NCBI RefSeq assembly: GCF_000367765.1
Contig: NZ_AORI01000011.1
Coordinates: 1-64,000, forward strand
Length of the DNA stretch: 64,000 bases
Source of the DNA: Metamycoplasma auris 15026
GTDB lineage: Bacteria; Bacillota_I; Bacilli_A; Mycoplasmatales; Metamycoplasmataceae
Reading direction: 5' to 3'
Shown: piece by piece, positions 30,291-42,434 of the stretch
Layout of the letters: each line of letters begins with the position of its first letter
Numbering within the stretch: the stretch's first letter is position 1
The notes under the pieces: model-generated
Seen by the model: the letters and a program-made list of their open reading frames with translations, nothing else
Told to the model about the DNA's origin: nothing
Database searches by the model: none
Made by a program: the position numbers and the translations under genes

Positions 30291-30578
30291 ATTAGTCTTA
30301 AGCAATAAAAAAAGCAATTGGGATTTTATTTTTTAATTCTTAGGGTAATGCTTTTATTTGCAATTTTAAATAACTAAAAAATAACTAAAATTATCAATTA
30401 GATTACTAAAAAATTTAAGTTGGTTTTTCAAAAAATCTCTTAAATTAAGAAGAAAAATAATAAATCATAAAAATTAAAGTCCATTAAGATTGAAACTTAT
30501 TGAAACTTCTAAACATTTAATTAAATCTTTTTAATAAAAATGTGAAATTTCTTAAAAATTGTTGTAAAAAATAAGTAT
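30291..30578. other. Intergenic region, nothing coding seen
   Basis: About 290 AT-rich bases before the BspA-like gene. A weak inverted repeat (AAAAGCA / TGCTTTT near 30312 and 30349) with a loop of about 30 bases is the only structure. The BspA-like promoter must lie here, but I cannot single it out. Confidence 0.4.
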
Positions 30579-32099
30579 ATGACAAAAAAGAAGACTAATA
30601 CTAAAATTACAAATAATAAGCAAAAAGAAGAAAAAAAACAAAACAAAAAAAGAAGATACCTAATGGGTATTGCGGGCTTATTGTATGGAGGAACTTTAAT
30701 TGCAGCCGCAGCCGTTGGTTTTGCTAAAAACAAAAAAAGAATTGTAAGAAAAATTGACAAAAATAAAAAAACTCTAATCAATCTTGAAGAAGCAATCAAC
30801 AAAAATTCAAGAATACTTCCTTTTTTATATACGGAAGACAAAAATAATATTATTAAACAAATTAATAACAAAATTAACAAACAAAATTTCTATAAGAAAT
30901 TAATTAATTTAACACTTAATGATATTGACATTGAGTTTCATAAAAAAACTAATAGTTTAATAGTTAGTGCAAAAGAAAATCAAGATAAATACAAAGGAAA
31001 AGTTGAGCTAAAATTTAAAAAAATTAATAGCGACCAAATTTTTAATTCCAAAAATAAAAACTTAGGTTTACTTGATGAATTAGATGAAAAAGAAATCATT
31101 GCAAGAATTATTCAACTAAACAAAGAAAGTTTAAAAGATATTGAATTTAATGAGCATTTTGATATTGTTATTTCAAATAACACTGTCACAATTAAAGCTA
31201 AGGAAGATTCTAACTTTTATAATGGTCAAATTACTGGCTATAAATTCAAACTAAGAAAGAAACTAAGTGATTTAATTAACACTAAAGAAATTAATAATTA
31301 TGAATTTGATTTAAAACCAGACAAACAAAAAATCATTGAACTAATTAAGCAAAAAAATCCAGAGCTTAATAATTTAGATTTTGAAAATGATTTTATGGTT
31401 GAAATTACTGATAATAAAATTATTATTCTTCCAGTTTCTAATGATTATAAAGATAAACTTGAACTAGATTACAAAATTAAACCTGAACCAAAAAATGATC
31501 AAGATGAAATCTATGATAAAAATGATAAAACTGAACTAAAAGAAATTGGTTTCTTTAAAAATAAGTATGGTCAATGACAAATCAAACCAATTCCTGCAAC
31601 TGTTAAAAAAGTTCCAACCAAACTTCCTGGTTTTATTACTAATCTAAAAGGTGCATTCAAAGGCAATATCAATACACATATTGAAGGTCTAGACCAATGA
31701 GATACAAGTAATGTTACAAATATGATTGATATGTTTAAAGATGCAGCTAATTTTAATCAATCACTAGCTAACTTTGATACTTCAAGAGTAGTGGATATGG
31801 GAAGAATGTTTTCAGGGGCTTCTTCATTCAATCAAGATATCTCGCACTTTAAAACAGCAAGAGTGCAAAATATGGGTGAATTATTCAAAGATGCATCTTC
31901 CTTTAACCAAAATATTTCCAACTGGGATGTATCAAGAGTAACAGATATGAATCGGATGTTTAATAATGCCAAAGAATTCAACCAAGATTTATCTTTATGA
32001 GATGTTAAACGTGTGAGTTATGCAAAAGATTTCAACACTAATGCGCATCCATCATTTACTACTAAAAAAATTCCAAGCAAACTAATTAGTTTTCTATAG
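30579..32099 (+). CDS. BspA-like surface protein with DUF285 repeats
   Basis: A 506-residue protein with a Lys-rich N terminus and one uncleaved-type TM helix (about residues 28-49), a Lys/Asn-rich middle (50-340) in which a roughly 70-residue unit around NLxFExxFxVEIxDNxIxI recurs three times, and a C-terminal DUF285 block (about 365-495). There about five 24-residue repeats of the form W-D-[VT]-S-x-V-x-[DN]-M-x-x-M-F-x-x-A-x-x-F-N-Q fold as a leucine-rich-repeat-like solenoid. Trp in several repeats is TGA. Such mycoplasma proteins are surface-exposed and often vary between strains. Adhesion is inferred. Confidence 0.82.
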
Positions 32100-32113
32100 A
32101 AATTCGATTAATA

Positions 32114-32166
32114 AAAATAAGACAGCTTCCTTTTTTTTAAGAAAAATAAGAGGCTGTCTTATTTTA
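32114..32166. terminator. Bidirectional terminator between the BspA-like gene and thrS
   Basis: Perfect 13-bp stem AAAATAAGACAGC/GCTGTCTTATTTT with a 26-base loop. It serves the plus-strand BspA-like gene and, overlapping the thrS stop, the minus-strand thrS-trpS operon. Confidence 0.8.
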
Positions 32167-33903
32167 TTTAAGTTCTTTTTTAAGTTGGAATAATTTATTT
32201 ATAAATTCTTCTTTGCTATATTCTAGTGTTTCAGCTGAATTGTATGCTCTTATTGCTAATTTATTGTTTTCAATTTCATTTTTACCAATAATTACAATAA
32301 ATTTAGTTTTTGCTATTTGCGCATCTCTTATTTTTTTATTAATTCTTTCGTTGCGCAAATCGATTTCAACATTGATATCTAAATCAAGAAATTCTTCATA
32401 TAATTCTTGGCAATATTGATTATACTCAACATTTATTGGCATAATCATCACTTGTTTTGGGCTTAATCAATAAGGAAGAATTCCTTTTGTTTGTTCTAGA
32501 AGAGTGGCAATGAAACGCTCATATGTACCAATAAGTCCTCTATGAATTAAAATAGGACGTTCAAATTCTTCTTTGTCATTAACAAATTTCATATCAAATC
32601 TTTGTGGAAGTAAGAAATCAAGTTGTAGTGTTGACATTGTAATAATCCGATTTAAAGCAGTTTTTACTTGAAAATCCACTTTTGGCCCATAGAAGGCAGC
32701 TTCACCAATAAATTCCTTGTATTCAATATTTAGCTCATCTAGCACATGTCTTAAATCATTTTCTGCTTTATTTCACATTTTATCATCATCAAAGAATTTT
32801 TCTTTGTCATTGATATCTCTTAGGGATAGTGAAATATGATCAATTTCAATTTTAAAATCACTTAGTGCTTTTAAAATCATTTTGTATAGATGTTTAAATT
32901 CATCCTTAATTTGGTCTGATCTAACAAAAACATGTCCTTCAGTTAAATCCATTGCCCTTACTCTTTCAAGACCTGAAAGCGCGCCGGATTTTTCATAACG
33001 ATAAAGTCTTGACTGTTCAGAGTAACGGATTGGTAAGTCACGATATGAACGTCTTGTAGAATTAAATAGAATAATATGGTGAGGACAAGTCATTGGACGG
33101 GCAATTAACATTTCATTATCCATCTTAATAGGATTAAACATTGTGTCATGGTAATGAGCTCAGTGTCCACTTATTTCATAAAGTTTTTTTTCGCCAAAAT
33201 GAGGAGTTAAAACTTCTTTGAATCCGAATTTTTTATCTAATTTTAAAATATAGTCTCTAATTGCATTATGAATTTTCATCCCATCTTCAAGTCATGCAGG
33301 AAAACCTTGACCTGAAAGTTGGTTAAACATAAATAAATTTAAATCTTTGCCAATTTTTCGATGGTCTCTTTCTTTTCTTTCTTTCAGAATGTTTAGATAC
33401 TCTTCTAATTCTTCTTTGGTTTCTCAAGAAGTACCATATATTCTAGTTAGCATCTTATTGCTAGAATTACCTCTTCAATAAGCGCCTGCTGTTGAAAGAA
33501 GTTTAAAATGTTTAATTTCTTTTGTATTTTCAATATGTCCACCAGCACATAGATCAGTAAAAAGAATTTCATTTGTTTTTGGATGAATAAATTGAAAGAA
33601 AGTAATTTCTTTATTTTGCGATGCAAATTCATCATACAATTCTTTTTTATAAGGTTGGTTGCTAAAATCAAAAAATTCTTTGCCGACTTTTTTCGTTTCA
33701 AAACCTTGTTCTGCAAGTTTTTTCATTAATTTTTCAATTTTTGGTAAATCTGATTCTAAAATTGGATTTTCAAATTCAAAGTCATAATAAAAGCCTTCTT
33801 CAATAGCAGGCCCAATTGCTAACTTGGTATTTGGATATAATTTTAAAATTGCAGCTGCCAAAAGATGCGAAGTTGAATGATTTAAATTATTATTTGTTTT
33901 CAT
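32164..33903 (-). CDS. thrS: Threonyl-tRNA synthetase without TGS domain
   Basis: A 579-residue class II synthetase. The usual N-terminal TGS domain (about 60 residues) is absent and the protein starts at the editing domain, whose zinc-like motifs HSTSH (about residues 9-13) and CAGGH (about 117-121) are intact. The catalytic core shows [34 protein letters not shown] and the C-terminal anticodon-binding domain. Many TGA-Trp codons are present. The start lies inside the end of trpS (14-base overlap), so the two genes form an operon. Confidence 0.94.
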
Positions 33904-34894
33904 TTTTTAAACCCAATGCTTTCATTAATTTCATTAAATTTTTATTTGCTAGTATTTGTGCTTTTTTTGCGCCATTTTTTGCATATTCATCAACCTTATT
34001 AATTACTTCATTATATTTCTTTTGAATTTGTGTTAATAAGTCTTTGATGGATATTCCTACTTCAGTTTTTAATTCACCATAGTTTTTGTCTTTGAAATAT
34101 TTTTCTGCTTGCAATAGCGAAATATTTTTTAAGGCTGAATAAATACTTAAAAGATTTTTAATTCCAGGTTTTGTATCAGATAAATAAATGTTACCTTCTG
34201 AATCGGTTACTGCTTTTAAGATTTTTTTGTAAGCAATTTCAGGATCATCAAGTAAATAGATTGCACTTTTTTCATTAGAATCAGATTTTGACATTTTTTT
34301 AGTTGGATCACTTAAGGACATAATTCTTGCGCCAACTTCAGGAATATATGGTTGTGGAATTTTAAAGTCTGTTTTAAATTTGTTATTTAGTCTTTGAGCG
34401 ATATTTCTTGTCAGTTCAACATGCTGTTTTTGGTCTGCTCCAACAGGAATTAGATCTGCATCATATAAAAGAATGTCACCAGCCATTAAAGTAGGATACA
34501 TAAGCAGCCCTGTTGGTATTGTTTCCATGCCATTTGATGTTCTTATTTTTTGGGACTTATCTTTAAATTGTGTCATTCTTGAAAGCTCACCAATTGTTGT
34601 ATTTGTAGCAATCAATCAATTCATCATCCCATGTTCCATCACGTCTGATTGGAAAAATAATGTTGTTTTATTTATATCAATCCCACAAGCTATAAAAAGG
34701 GCATAAATATTTTTTTTATTTTCATTTAATTGTTTGGGGTCAATTGGCAGTGTTAGTGCATGCAAATCAGCAATAAAAACATAGCTTTCGTATTCATCTT
34801 GAAAATTAACGATGTTTTTAATGGCACCAATATAGTTAGCAAGCGTTAATTTTCCAGTTGCAGTAATTCCACTTAAGATTCTTTTTTTATCCAT
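33890..34894 (-). CDS. trpS: Tryptophanyl-tRNA synthetase
   Basis: A 334-residue class I synthetase that charges tRNA-Trp. It shows the HIGH-like region near residue 15 (TLANYIGA), the PTGLLMYPTLMAGDILLYDADLIPVGADQKQHVE segment and the KMSKS loop (about residue 195). Its own TGA codon is read as Trp at residue 93, so it depends on the suppressing tRNA it charges. AAAGGA lies 7 bases before the ATG. Upstream gene of the trpS-thrS operon. No T-box leader is visible. Confidence 0.95.
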
Positions 34895-35092
34895 GAAGTA
34901 ATCCTTTAAATTGCTCTTAGCAATATAGTTAAATTCTTTATAAATTTTATTATATTTTTATAAATAATAAAAATGATATTAAAGAATATTTCTAGTATCT
35001 TAATTTAGGTATTTAATTTGTATATTTAGGCATTAAAACAAATATAATTTAAAAGTAAAATAGACGAGATTTAGCCATTGGAGTTTGATTTT

Positions 35093-35455
35093 ATGAATAG
35101 CAAAAATAAATTCTTATATGTTTTATTAATCATTGTTACTTTTGGTTTTATTTTAATTTATTGAAAGAAAAAATATAGACAAACAAAAACAAAAGACTAT
35201 CTATCAAAAGATACAAAAATTGCTTTTGATACCAATCATTTAATTGCTTATTTAGGAGGAATGGAAAATATAAAAAGCACCTCTGCAACACAAAAAGTAA
35301 TTAAGATTGATTTTTATGATAGAAATAAGATAGATATAAAAAAACTAAAAGAATTAGACGGAATAAGTGGGCTAGCAATTCAAAGTAAAAGTATTTCTCT
35401 AGTAGTTGGTAATATTGCTAAATTTCTTGAAGAAAAAATTAATGGAGTTAAATAA
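35093..35455 (+). CDS. Membrane-anchored PTS EIIB-like domain lacking the active cysteine
   Basis: A 120-residue protein: one N-terminal TM helix (about residues 6-24), a basic linker and a C-terminal domain (42-118) resembling the glucose-family EIIB. It has LIAYLGGMENIK, an alternating strand VIKIDFYDRNKIDIKKLKEL, and ISLVVGNIAKFLEE. In active EIIB the conserved Cys sits in a DAC-x-TRLRV segment; the aligned residue here is Thr66, so phosphotransfer through Cys is unlikely. The stop overlaps the helicase start (TAATG), implying an operon. Confidence 0.75.
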
Positions 35456-38400
35456 TGAATCAATCCAGTAATAAGTATCAAACTCTGATGGCAAACTTAT
35501 TGAATATTGATACATTTGATTCATCTTTATTTAGTCTAATTGACAATGAAAAATACTTTGATGTTTTAAAAAGTTTTGGTGAAGATGTCTTTGATCAAAT
35601 CTATAAAAATTTTAATATTGATTGTGTTTTAACTGAAATTTCTAGTCTTGATGTTGCAAAAAAAGTGGCTGAAGCAAAAAACAAAACCGAAGTCATTTCG
35701 ATTTTTAAATACTATAACAAATATATTGATGAACAAAATCTTAAGCTTTTAGGTTCGAATTTTGAAAAAGCAAAAAATGCAATTATTGCCAAGCAAGAAA
35801 CTGAATTTCAAAAATCAATTGTTAAATGAAAAAAAATTTTAAATAAAGCACAAAATATGAATATTGAAACCAATATCTGACCTTTGCATATTGGATTTTT
35901 ATATATTTCAATTAAGACTGAAAATAAAACAATTTATGCACCACTTTTTTTTAAAGAAGTAGTTATTGAAGTACACAATTCCATGATTCATTTACAATCA
36001 AATGCTGATGTAAGATTAAACAGTAAATTAGCAACTTATTTAAGCCAAGAAGGTTTTTCTTTAAATATTGATTCTCTTGATTTAAATAATTTATCAATAG
36101 AAGAAATCTATGAAAAGCTAAAAGATTTCTGAGCGCCTATGTACAAAATGCCTGACACTCTAAAAAAAGGTATTAAAAATCTGCAAGCTGAAAACATTAA
36201 TAACACAGCAATTCAACTGCATCCTGGCATTGTTATTGGTTTTTATAATGTTTCATCAGGATATCTTTGAAATCAAATGAAAAAAATCATTGATAACAAT
36301 GAATTTGATGAAATTTTAAATCCTAATTTCAATAAAAATATTTATAGAGAAAAAATAAGAAGAGTTATTTTTGATAACAAATTCAAACTTTTTAAGATTC
36401 AAGAAACAAACTTCTCTCAAGACGTTGCTACTGTCTCATCATTATATCAAGATACAATTATTTGAGGTCCTCCTGGAACTGGAAAATCACAAACAATAAC
36501 AAACTTAATTACAAATATCATTGCACGTGGTTTTAGTGCTTTAGTTGTTAGTCAAAAAAAGGCTGCTCTTGATGTTTTAAGAAACCGTTTAAAGAAATTA
36601 TCAATCTTTTGTTTATTTGCTCTTAATGATAAAAACTTAAGACAAGAAACTTTCTATGAACCCTTAAGAGAATTCATTAATATTCTTGAAAACTATGAAA
36701 ATTCCGATCATGAAAATCCAATTGAAATTTTTAGTGAAGAAGATGAAGAATATCTAAAAAATATTAATTCAATTAAGCAAACTAAGAATTTAGATAACAT
36801 CATTAATTTTTATTCAGCTATTATGAATGGAAATTTTAACTTGCAAGTCTATGAAGATCTAAAACTTCTGGATTCTGCAGTGGATTATGATATTGATGCC
36901 GATTTTTCTGACTTAAAATCAATTACACATGCTTTGTATGAAAAAAATTTCAATAAAAAATGAAATATTTTTTCAATTATTCCAAGAAATATTAAAGAGG
37001 TTGCAAGTATTTTATTAGGAAATGAAAATTTACTAACTATTAATATAAATGAAGCTCTTAAATTTATTAATTATGTTACTTATGATGAAATTATTAAATT
37101 TAGCCAAGAGTATAAAAAAATTCTTATTAACAAAACACTATTTTTAAATGATGATAAAAAACTTGTAAAAATGTTACTTGAAAAAACATTTGAAAAAATG
37201 TCAAATTTTGATAATCTTCAAAAAGCTCAATACACCTCTTTTGCTATGGCAATTAGAACTGGGCATCTTAAACCATACAAATTTTTCCATAAACACAAAG
37301 AAATGATTAAATTACTCTTCCCAGTAATAATAACTACTCCGGAACTTGATTTATCAATGTGAAATAAACAAGAATTTGATTATGTTGTAATGGATGAATC
37401 ATCTCAGATGTATATTGAAAAAGGGATCCCTATTCTTTATTTAGGTAAAAGAAAAGTTTTAGCTGGCGATAGCCAACAAATGCAACCTACTAGATGATTT
37501 TCAGCTACTTATAATTTTGATGAAGAAGATGATTTTGGAAGTATTGAATCTCTTCTTGATTATGCATTAGCTAGAGGAGTTTATTCAATTTTGTTAGATA
37601 AAAACTACCGTTCGAAAAAAGCAACGCTAATGACTTTTTCTTCCAAGCATTTTTATCAATCAAAATTAGATGTTATTGATGATTATGAACTTTCATTATC
37701 AAAAACCAAAGCAATTGAAGTTTTCAATGTTGATGGACAATGGGATAATAGTCTAAATGCTGCTGAAGGTAATAAAGTTATTGAGTTAGCCAAAGCTAAT
37801 TTAGATAAATATGAAAAAATTATTATTCTAGTATTCAACATCAAACAACAAGAATATTTAGTTAATTCAATTTTTGGCTCTGAACCGCTACTTGAAAAAG
37901 CTTTAATGTCTGAAAAAATTGTTTTAAAAAATATTGAAAATATCCAAGGTGATGAAGCTGACTTAGTAATTATGTCAGTTGTCTATGACAAAAACACTGC
38001 TCTTTATAATACATATGTAGCAAGAAAGGGCGGTAAAAATGCCTTAAACGTAGCTATTTCAAGAGCTAAAGAAAAAATCTTTGTAGTTAAATCAATTTAT
38101 TCATATGATATTGAAATTTCTGAAAAATCAACTATTGATATGATTAAGTTTAAAGAATGGCTGGAATTTCTTGATTTACCTTTAGTTAAACAAAAAAATT
38201 ATCTTGATGAAGTTAGCGATTTTTTAGCTACTAAAATTCATAGTATTCCAGTTGATTTAAAATTCAAAATCGATGTGCTAAGTGAGCTTAAAGAATTGCT
38301 TAATACAAATGATTTAGAATTTCAATCAAATTATTCAATAGGAACAAAAACTATTGATATTGTTTTAATCAATAAAATTAGTAATAAGTTAGTACAAGGC

Positions 38401-39204
38401 TTTATTCTTGATAATTTTGCTTACGGAAATAATTACAGAGATTATTTAATTTTTAAAGATAGCATTAATTTTTTAGAAGCAAAAAAATATCCAATTATTA
38501 CTATCCAAGAAATTAAATGACCAATAATTAAAAGCAAAATCTTTAACTATGTAAGAAACTTAATTAAAGAAGAAATTGAATTAAATAAGGTTCTAAAAAT
38601 AAATGATCTTGCTAAGGAAAATGAAATTCCTACACTTAATGAAAATCAAGAAACTACAAACGAAGAATTCCAAGAAGAAATTAATGATTCTAATAATGAA
38701 GAAAATGAAATCAATGAACAAGAAATCACATTAAACTTTGTCTTAAATAAGGATAATCCAATGCTAGAAGAAAAAAACAAAGATAAAAAAGACTTAAGTC
38801 TAAACAAAGACATTCTTGAAAATGAAATTGATGATTTCTATATGGAAGAAACAATTGATTTACACCAACATGCTAAAGAAATCAATGAACATGAAAAACA
38901 AATTGACCAACTTCAGCTAAATAAGCATCAATTAGATGAAATTGATTCAACTAATGATGAATTTAAAAAAGATGAAATTGCTTTTGAAGCTCAAGAGGAT
39001 TTCATGGAAGTTGATATTGATGAAAATACAATTGATAAAAACAAATTTGAAGAACCAGAAGATTTAGATGATAATACTTCTAGTAAACAATTTGCAAATA
39101 AAAATCAATTAAACGACACAATTGAAATTGATTTTGCAGATGTCATTGACGATTTTGAAGATGATAAAACCAATACATTTAAAATATCAAATTTAAGAAA
39201 ATAA
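35455..39204 (+). CDS. SF1 (Upf1/Dna2-like) helicase with REase-like domain and acidic tail
   Basis: A 1249-residue protein. The N-terminal 330 residues are family-specific. The helicase core has Walker A GPPGTGKSQT (338-347), motif II VVMDESSQ (Asp647), GDSQQMQPT, LDKNYRSKK and NVAISRAKE (motif VI). Next, a domain around TIDIVLINK and GFILDN (about residues 960-1010) looks like the Vsr/MTES_1575-type nuclease-like domain often fused to such helicases. The last about 230 residues are Asp/Glu-rich low complexity. Many TGA-Trp codons. It is translationally coupled to the EIIB-like gene. DNA or RNA role unknown. Confidence 0.85.
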
Positions 39205-39227
39205 GTTTGAATTAGAAAGATAAGTTA

Positions 39228-40379
39228 ATGAAAAAAAGAAATAAACAAGAAATTGATTGAATTGATTCAATTGATAATGATATTAGCATTGAAGACCAAT
39301 TAAAACACAAAGAATTTGCCAAACAAAGTGTTAAAGATAAAAAAATTAGAAAAATTCTTTTTTGAACTTTTACTTCAGCTGCTTTAACTACAATAATAGG
39401 AGCAACTATTGGCATTCAATTAAGTAAACCTAAAAATGCTTTAATTTATTGATATGACAAGATTGAAAAATACGCATTTTCTTCAGTATCAAATAATAAT
39501 AAAGAATATCCGATTTCAATTACACTTAATCCAAATCAAGTAATTAAAGGCAAAACTCCAGAAAGTCTTCTTGAAATTCTTGTAAGTAACAAAAATGCTA
39601 GCAATATAGATCTTATTTTTGGAGACAAAAATAATGATAGTTATGCAGCTTTAAGCCAAAAAGATCCAAATAAGCAATGAAACGTTGAATTTGAGAATTT
39701 CATTATTGACACAGTCTCAAAAAATATTTTGTATGTTGATTTAGTCTTTAAAGAAAAAGGCAGCAATGAAATTTCTTTTGTTATTCGAAATTTTCCGATA
39801 AAAACTGAATTAAATACAGAACAATATAATTTAGAAAAACTTGATGACACAAAAAAAGCAAATACAAAAAAGAATGAAAATAATATCATCAATGAAATAA
39901 AAAAGAAAATGGCATACAGTTTTTATACTCCAATTGATCTCAAAGGAAATTATCCAAAAGAAAAAGTTGCAGTTTATAAAAATGCATTAGAAAAATATAT
40001 AACCAATTTCAATACTAATCTTAAGCAAAAAGAGTTTTATCAAAAACTAGATCTTTCATGATTTTTTAGTGAACCATTTAGTAAAAGCAGTGACGAGCTT
40101 GGATTAATGCGTCTTTATTCCAATGCATCAATTGAAACTTCGAATTTCTTTTCTCCTTTAGTTTTTTCTAGTATTGAGCTAAAAAATTTCAATAACCAAA
40201 ATTGAAAAGAAGAAACACGTCTAAAAATCAAAGCAAAAGTAATTACACTAGCAACTGAAACTAAAAAAATAAACAAAAAAAAGATTCAATATGGCCTTTA
40301 TATTGAAGCAAAAGAAAACAATGAAAACAAAGAAATTGAATTTGATATTCCACTTAGTTTTCTAAAAAACCCTAAATAA
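39228..40379 (+). CDS. Single-pass membrane protein of unknown function, 383 aa
   Basis: It starts 23 bases after the helicase stop. It has a charged N-terminal region (about 45 residues), one TM helix (about 46-63) and a roughly 310-residue extracytoplasmic-type part rich in Lys/Asn with beta-strand patterns. Six or more Trp codons are TGA. It is probably the third gene of the EIIB-like/helicase operon and ends at a strong hairpin. No family recognised. Confidence 0.78.
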
Positions 40380-40413
40380 AAAATCAAGGAAAAAAACTAA
40401 TTCCTTGATTTTT
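40380..40413. terminator. Terminator after the 383-aa membrane protein gene
   Basis: AAAATCAAGGAA pairs with TTCCTTGATTTT, T-rich on both strands. It also lies just beyond the stop of def on the minus strand, so it can serve both. Confidence 0.8.
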
Positions 40414-40440
40414 ATTTTTGTAATTTAAAAAAAGAAATTA

Positions 40441-40998
40441 TTATAGAAGATTTAAATCATCATCTTTTTTTCAAGGATCTTTTTTATTAATTCTATCAAT
40501 AAATAATTTCCCTTGCAAATGGTCATATTCATGTTGAAAAACAATTGCTGGATAACCACTTACTTCGTAACGTTTATATTTTTTTTCAAAATATGAATAT
40601 GCTTCCATTATTACACGAGAATACCTTGGCACATATCCTTCTTGGTGTTGTCAGTTTTCATTAACACTTAAACAACCTTCTCCTTCAGATAAAGCAAGTT
40701 TGTAGTTAGAATGTCCAATTAATTTTGGATTAATTAAAGCATCATTGAATATAACATTATTTTTTTCATCAGTAATAAGGATATAAAAAATATTTTTAGG
40801 AATTCCATATTGAATGGCAGCAACTCCAACAGCTGGACGAAATTTTGTGTCTTTTTTTTGACTATCGCTGACATGAAAAATCATTTTTTCAATCAATTGA
40901 ATATTTTCATCACTTAAAGGGATTTCAATATCTTTTGATTTTTCTCTTAAAATTTTTTCTGGTAATTCAACTAGTTTCACATCTTCGAATTTAAACAT
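40441..40998 (-). CDS. def: Peptide deformylase
   Basis: A 185-residue metalloenzyme that removes the N-formyl group from nascent chains. The three motifs are clear: GVAAIQYG (about residues 64-71), EGCLSVNE (metal Cys) and QHEYDHLQGKLF (HExxH). Three TGA-Trp codons. The start at 40998 was chosen because the upstream in-frame ATG (41007) lies inside a TATAAT box at 41006-41011. The predicted RNA start is then 1-3 bases before the ATG, so the message is probably leaderless. Confidence 0.93.
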
Positions 40999-41005
40999 AA
41001 TATAC

Positions 41006-41011
41006 ATTATA
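41006..41011 (-). promoter_or_regulatory. -10 box of def
   Basis: Perfect TATAAT on the minus strand, 8 bases before the chosen def ATG, with no ribosome binding site in between. It points to leaderless transcription and decides the start codon. Confidence 0.5.
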
Positions 41012-41092
41012 AAGAAGTTATTTAATTAAACATGAATTTTTTTTGCTAATATTTATATATCAAAATTTTAATTTTTTTATGGAGATAATTTA

Positions 41093-42349
41093 ATGAGCGA
41101 CCTCGCCTGGTGGCAGTACACACTTTTAAGTATTTTAATGCTTCTTTTACTTGTTTGTTCGGCTATTTTTTCAGCCTGTGAAACAGCATACACTTCCCTT
41201 TCTAAAGCTAAAATTGAAACAATGCTTGAAAAGAAAGTCAAATGTGCAAAAATCATTGAAAAACAACACCGTTTTTTCAATCGAACTGTTGGCACAATTC
41301 TAATTGCTAATAACTTAGTTAACATAGCTTCTTCAGCGCTGCTTGTTTATATCCTAACCCAAGCTTTTGGCGCTAGTAAAGCAGGTCTTGCCTCAATTAT
41401 TTCAACAGTGGTAATGACGCCAATCATTGTTTTATTTGCTGAGATTGTTCCGAAATTGATAGCTAAATCAAAACCTGAACAAACAGTCAAATCATTTTAT
41501 TGATTTATTGAGATGCTTTATTGAGTTTTTATTCCTTTTACTTATCCAATTTCAAAAATTGGCAAAAAAATCTATATCACTAATACAGAAGAAGAAGTAA
41601 AAAATCTTTTGAATATAGCCCAAGACGAAGGTGTGCTTGAAATTAATGAATCAGCAATGGCACAAAATGTTTTAAACCTTGATTCCATTAAGGTAGCCCA
41701 ACATTATATTAAACTAAAAAATGTTGATTATATTAACTACAAATCCTCAATGCAAGAAGCTCTTAAGATGTTTAAAGAAACAAATTATTCAAGAATTCCT
41801 GTCGAAAAAGATGGCGAATTAATTGGGATTTTGCTTTTAAAAGATATTTTTTCTTTAACAAGAGGAAATATTATGAACTACATTAAAACAGTTCCCAAAA
41901 TTTCAACTAACTCCATTCTTTCAGTTGCATTAGAAAAAATGCGGAAATCAAGAGCTCAAATGGCCTTTGTTACAGAAAGTAATAACAGTGATAAACCAAT
42001 CGGCATAATTACAATTGAAGATATTCTTGAAGAAGTTGTCGGGGAAATTTATGATGAGTATGACACTGATGAATTAATTTATGAAATTAGTTTAGAAAGT
42101 TGTGAAGCTAAAGGGATTGTGCGCATGAAAAACCTTTGAAAACAACTTGATTTAGATGACTATTTAGAATATGAATTAAGTGAAAAAGAAAAAAATCAAA
42201 CACTTTCGGCTTGACTTGAAGAAAAAATTGGGCATACTCTAAGAAATAATTCCAAATATGTTTTAGATGATAAAGTTTACTTTCGAGTTTTAGAAAGAAA
42301 ATCAAAAGAAAAAAAATATGATTATATTGAAATAGATTGAAGCAATTAA
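41093..42349 (+). CDS. HlyC/CorC-family transporter (DUF21-CBS pair-CorC_HlyC)
   Basis: A 418-residue membrane protein. A DUF21 domain with three TM helices (about residues 8-30, 64-85 and 93-115) is followed by a short TM/re-entrant stretch and two CBS motifs (about 190-310; FKETNYSRIPVEKDGELIGI and MAFVTESNNSDKPIGIITIEDILEEVVGEI). A FAD-linked CorC_HlyC domain (about 330-415) closes it. Such proteins are thought to handle magnesium or other divalent ions. The first codons are unusually GC-rich and use TGG-TGG for Trp, while most later Trp codons are TGA. Confidence 0.9.
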
Positions 42350-42390
42350 AATCTAATCTAATAAGTCTTATATTTGATTAAATTACATTA

Positions 42391-42434
42391 AAAATAGCAT
42401 AAGCAACTAAAGAAGGGCGCTTATGCTATTTTTC
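42391..42434 (+). terminator. corC-like gene terminator
   Basis: Perfect 14-bp stem AAAATAGCATAAGC/GCTTATGCTATTTT with a 14-base loop and T-run, about 40 bases after the stop. Confidence 0.85.

Noticed and set aside
30308-30357. Inverted repeat as terminator or attenuator before the BspA-like gene
   Set aside because: Only 7 bp with a loop of more than 30 bases; weak and not followed by a clear T-run.
34895-35092. T-box or other riboswitch upstream of trpS
   Set aside because: No T-box consensus or stable leader fold is visible, and only about 200 AT-rich bases are present.
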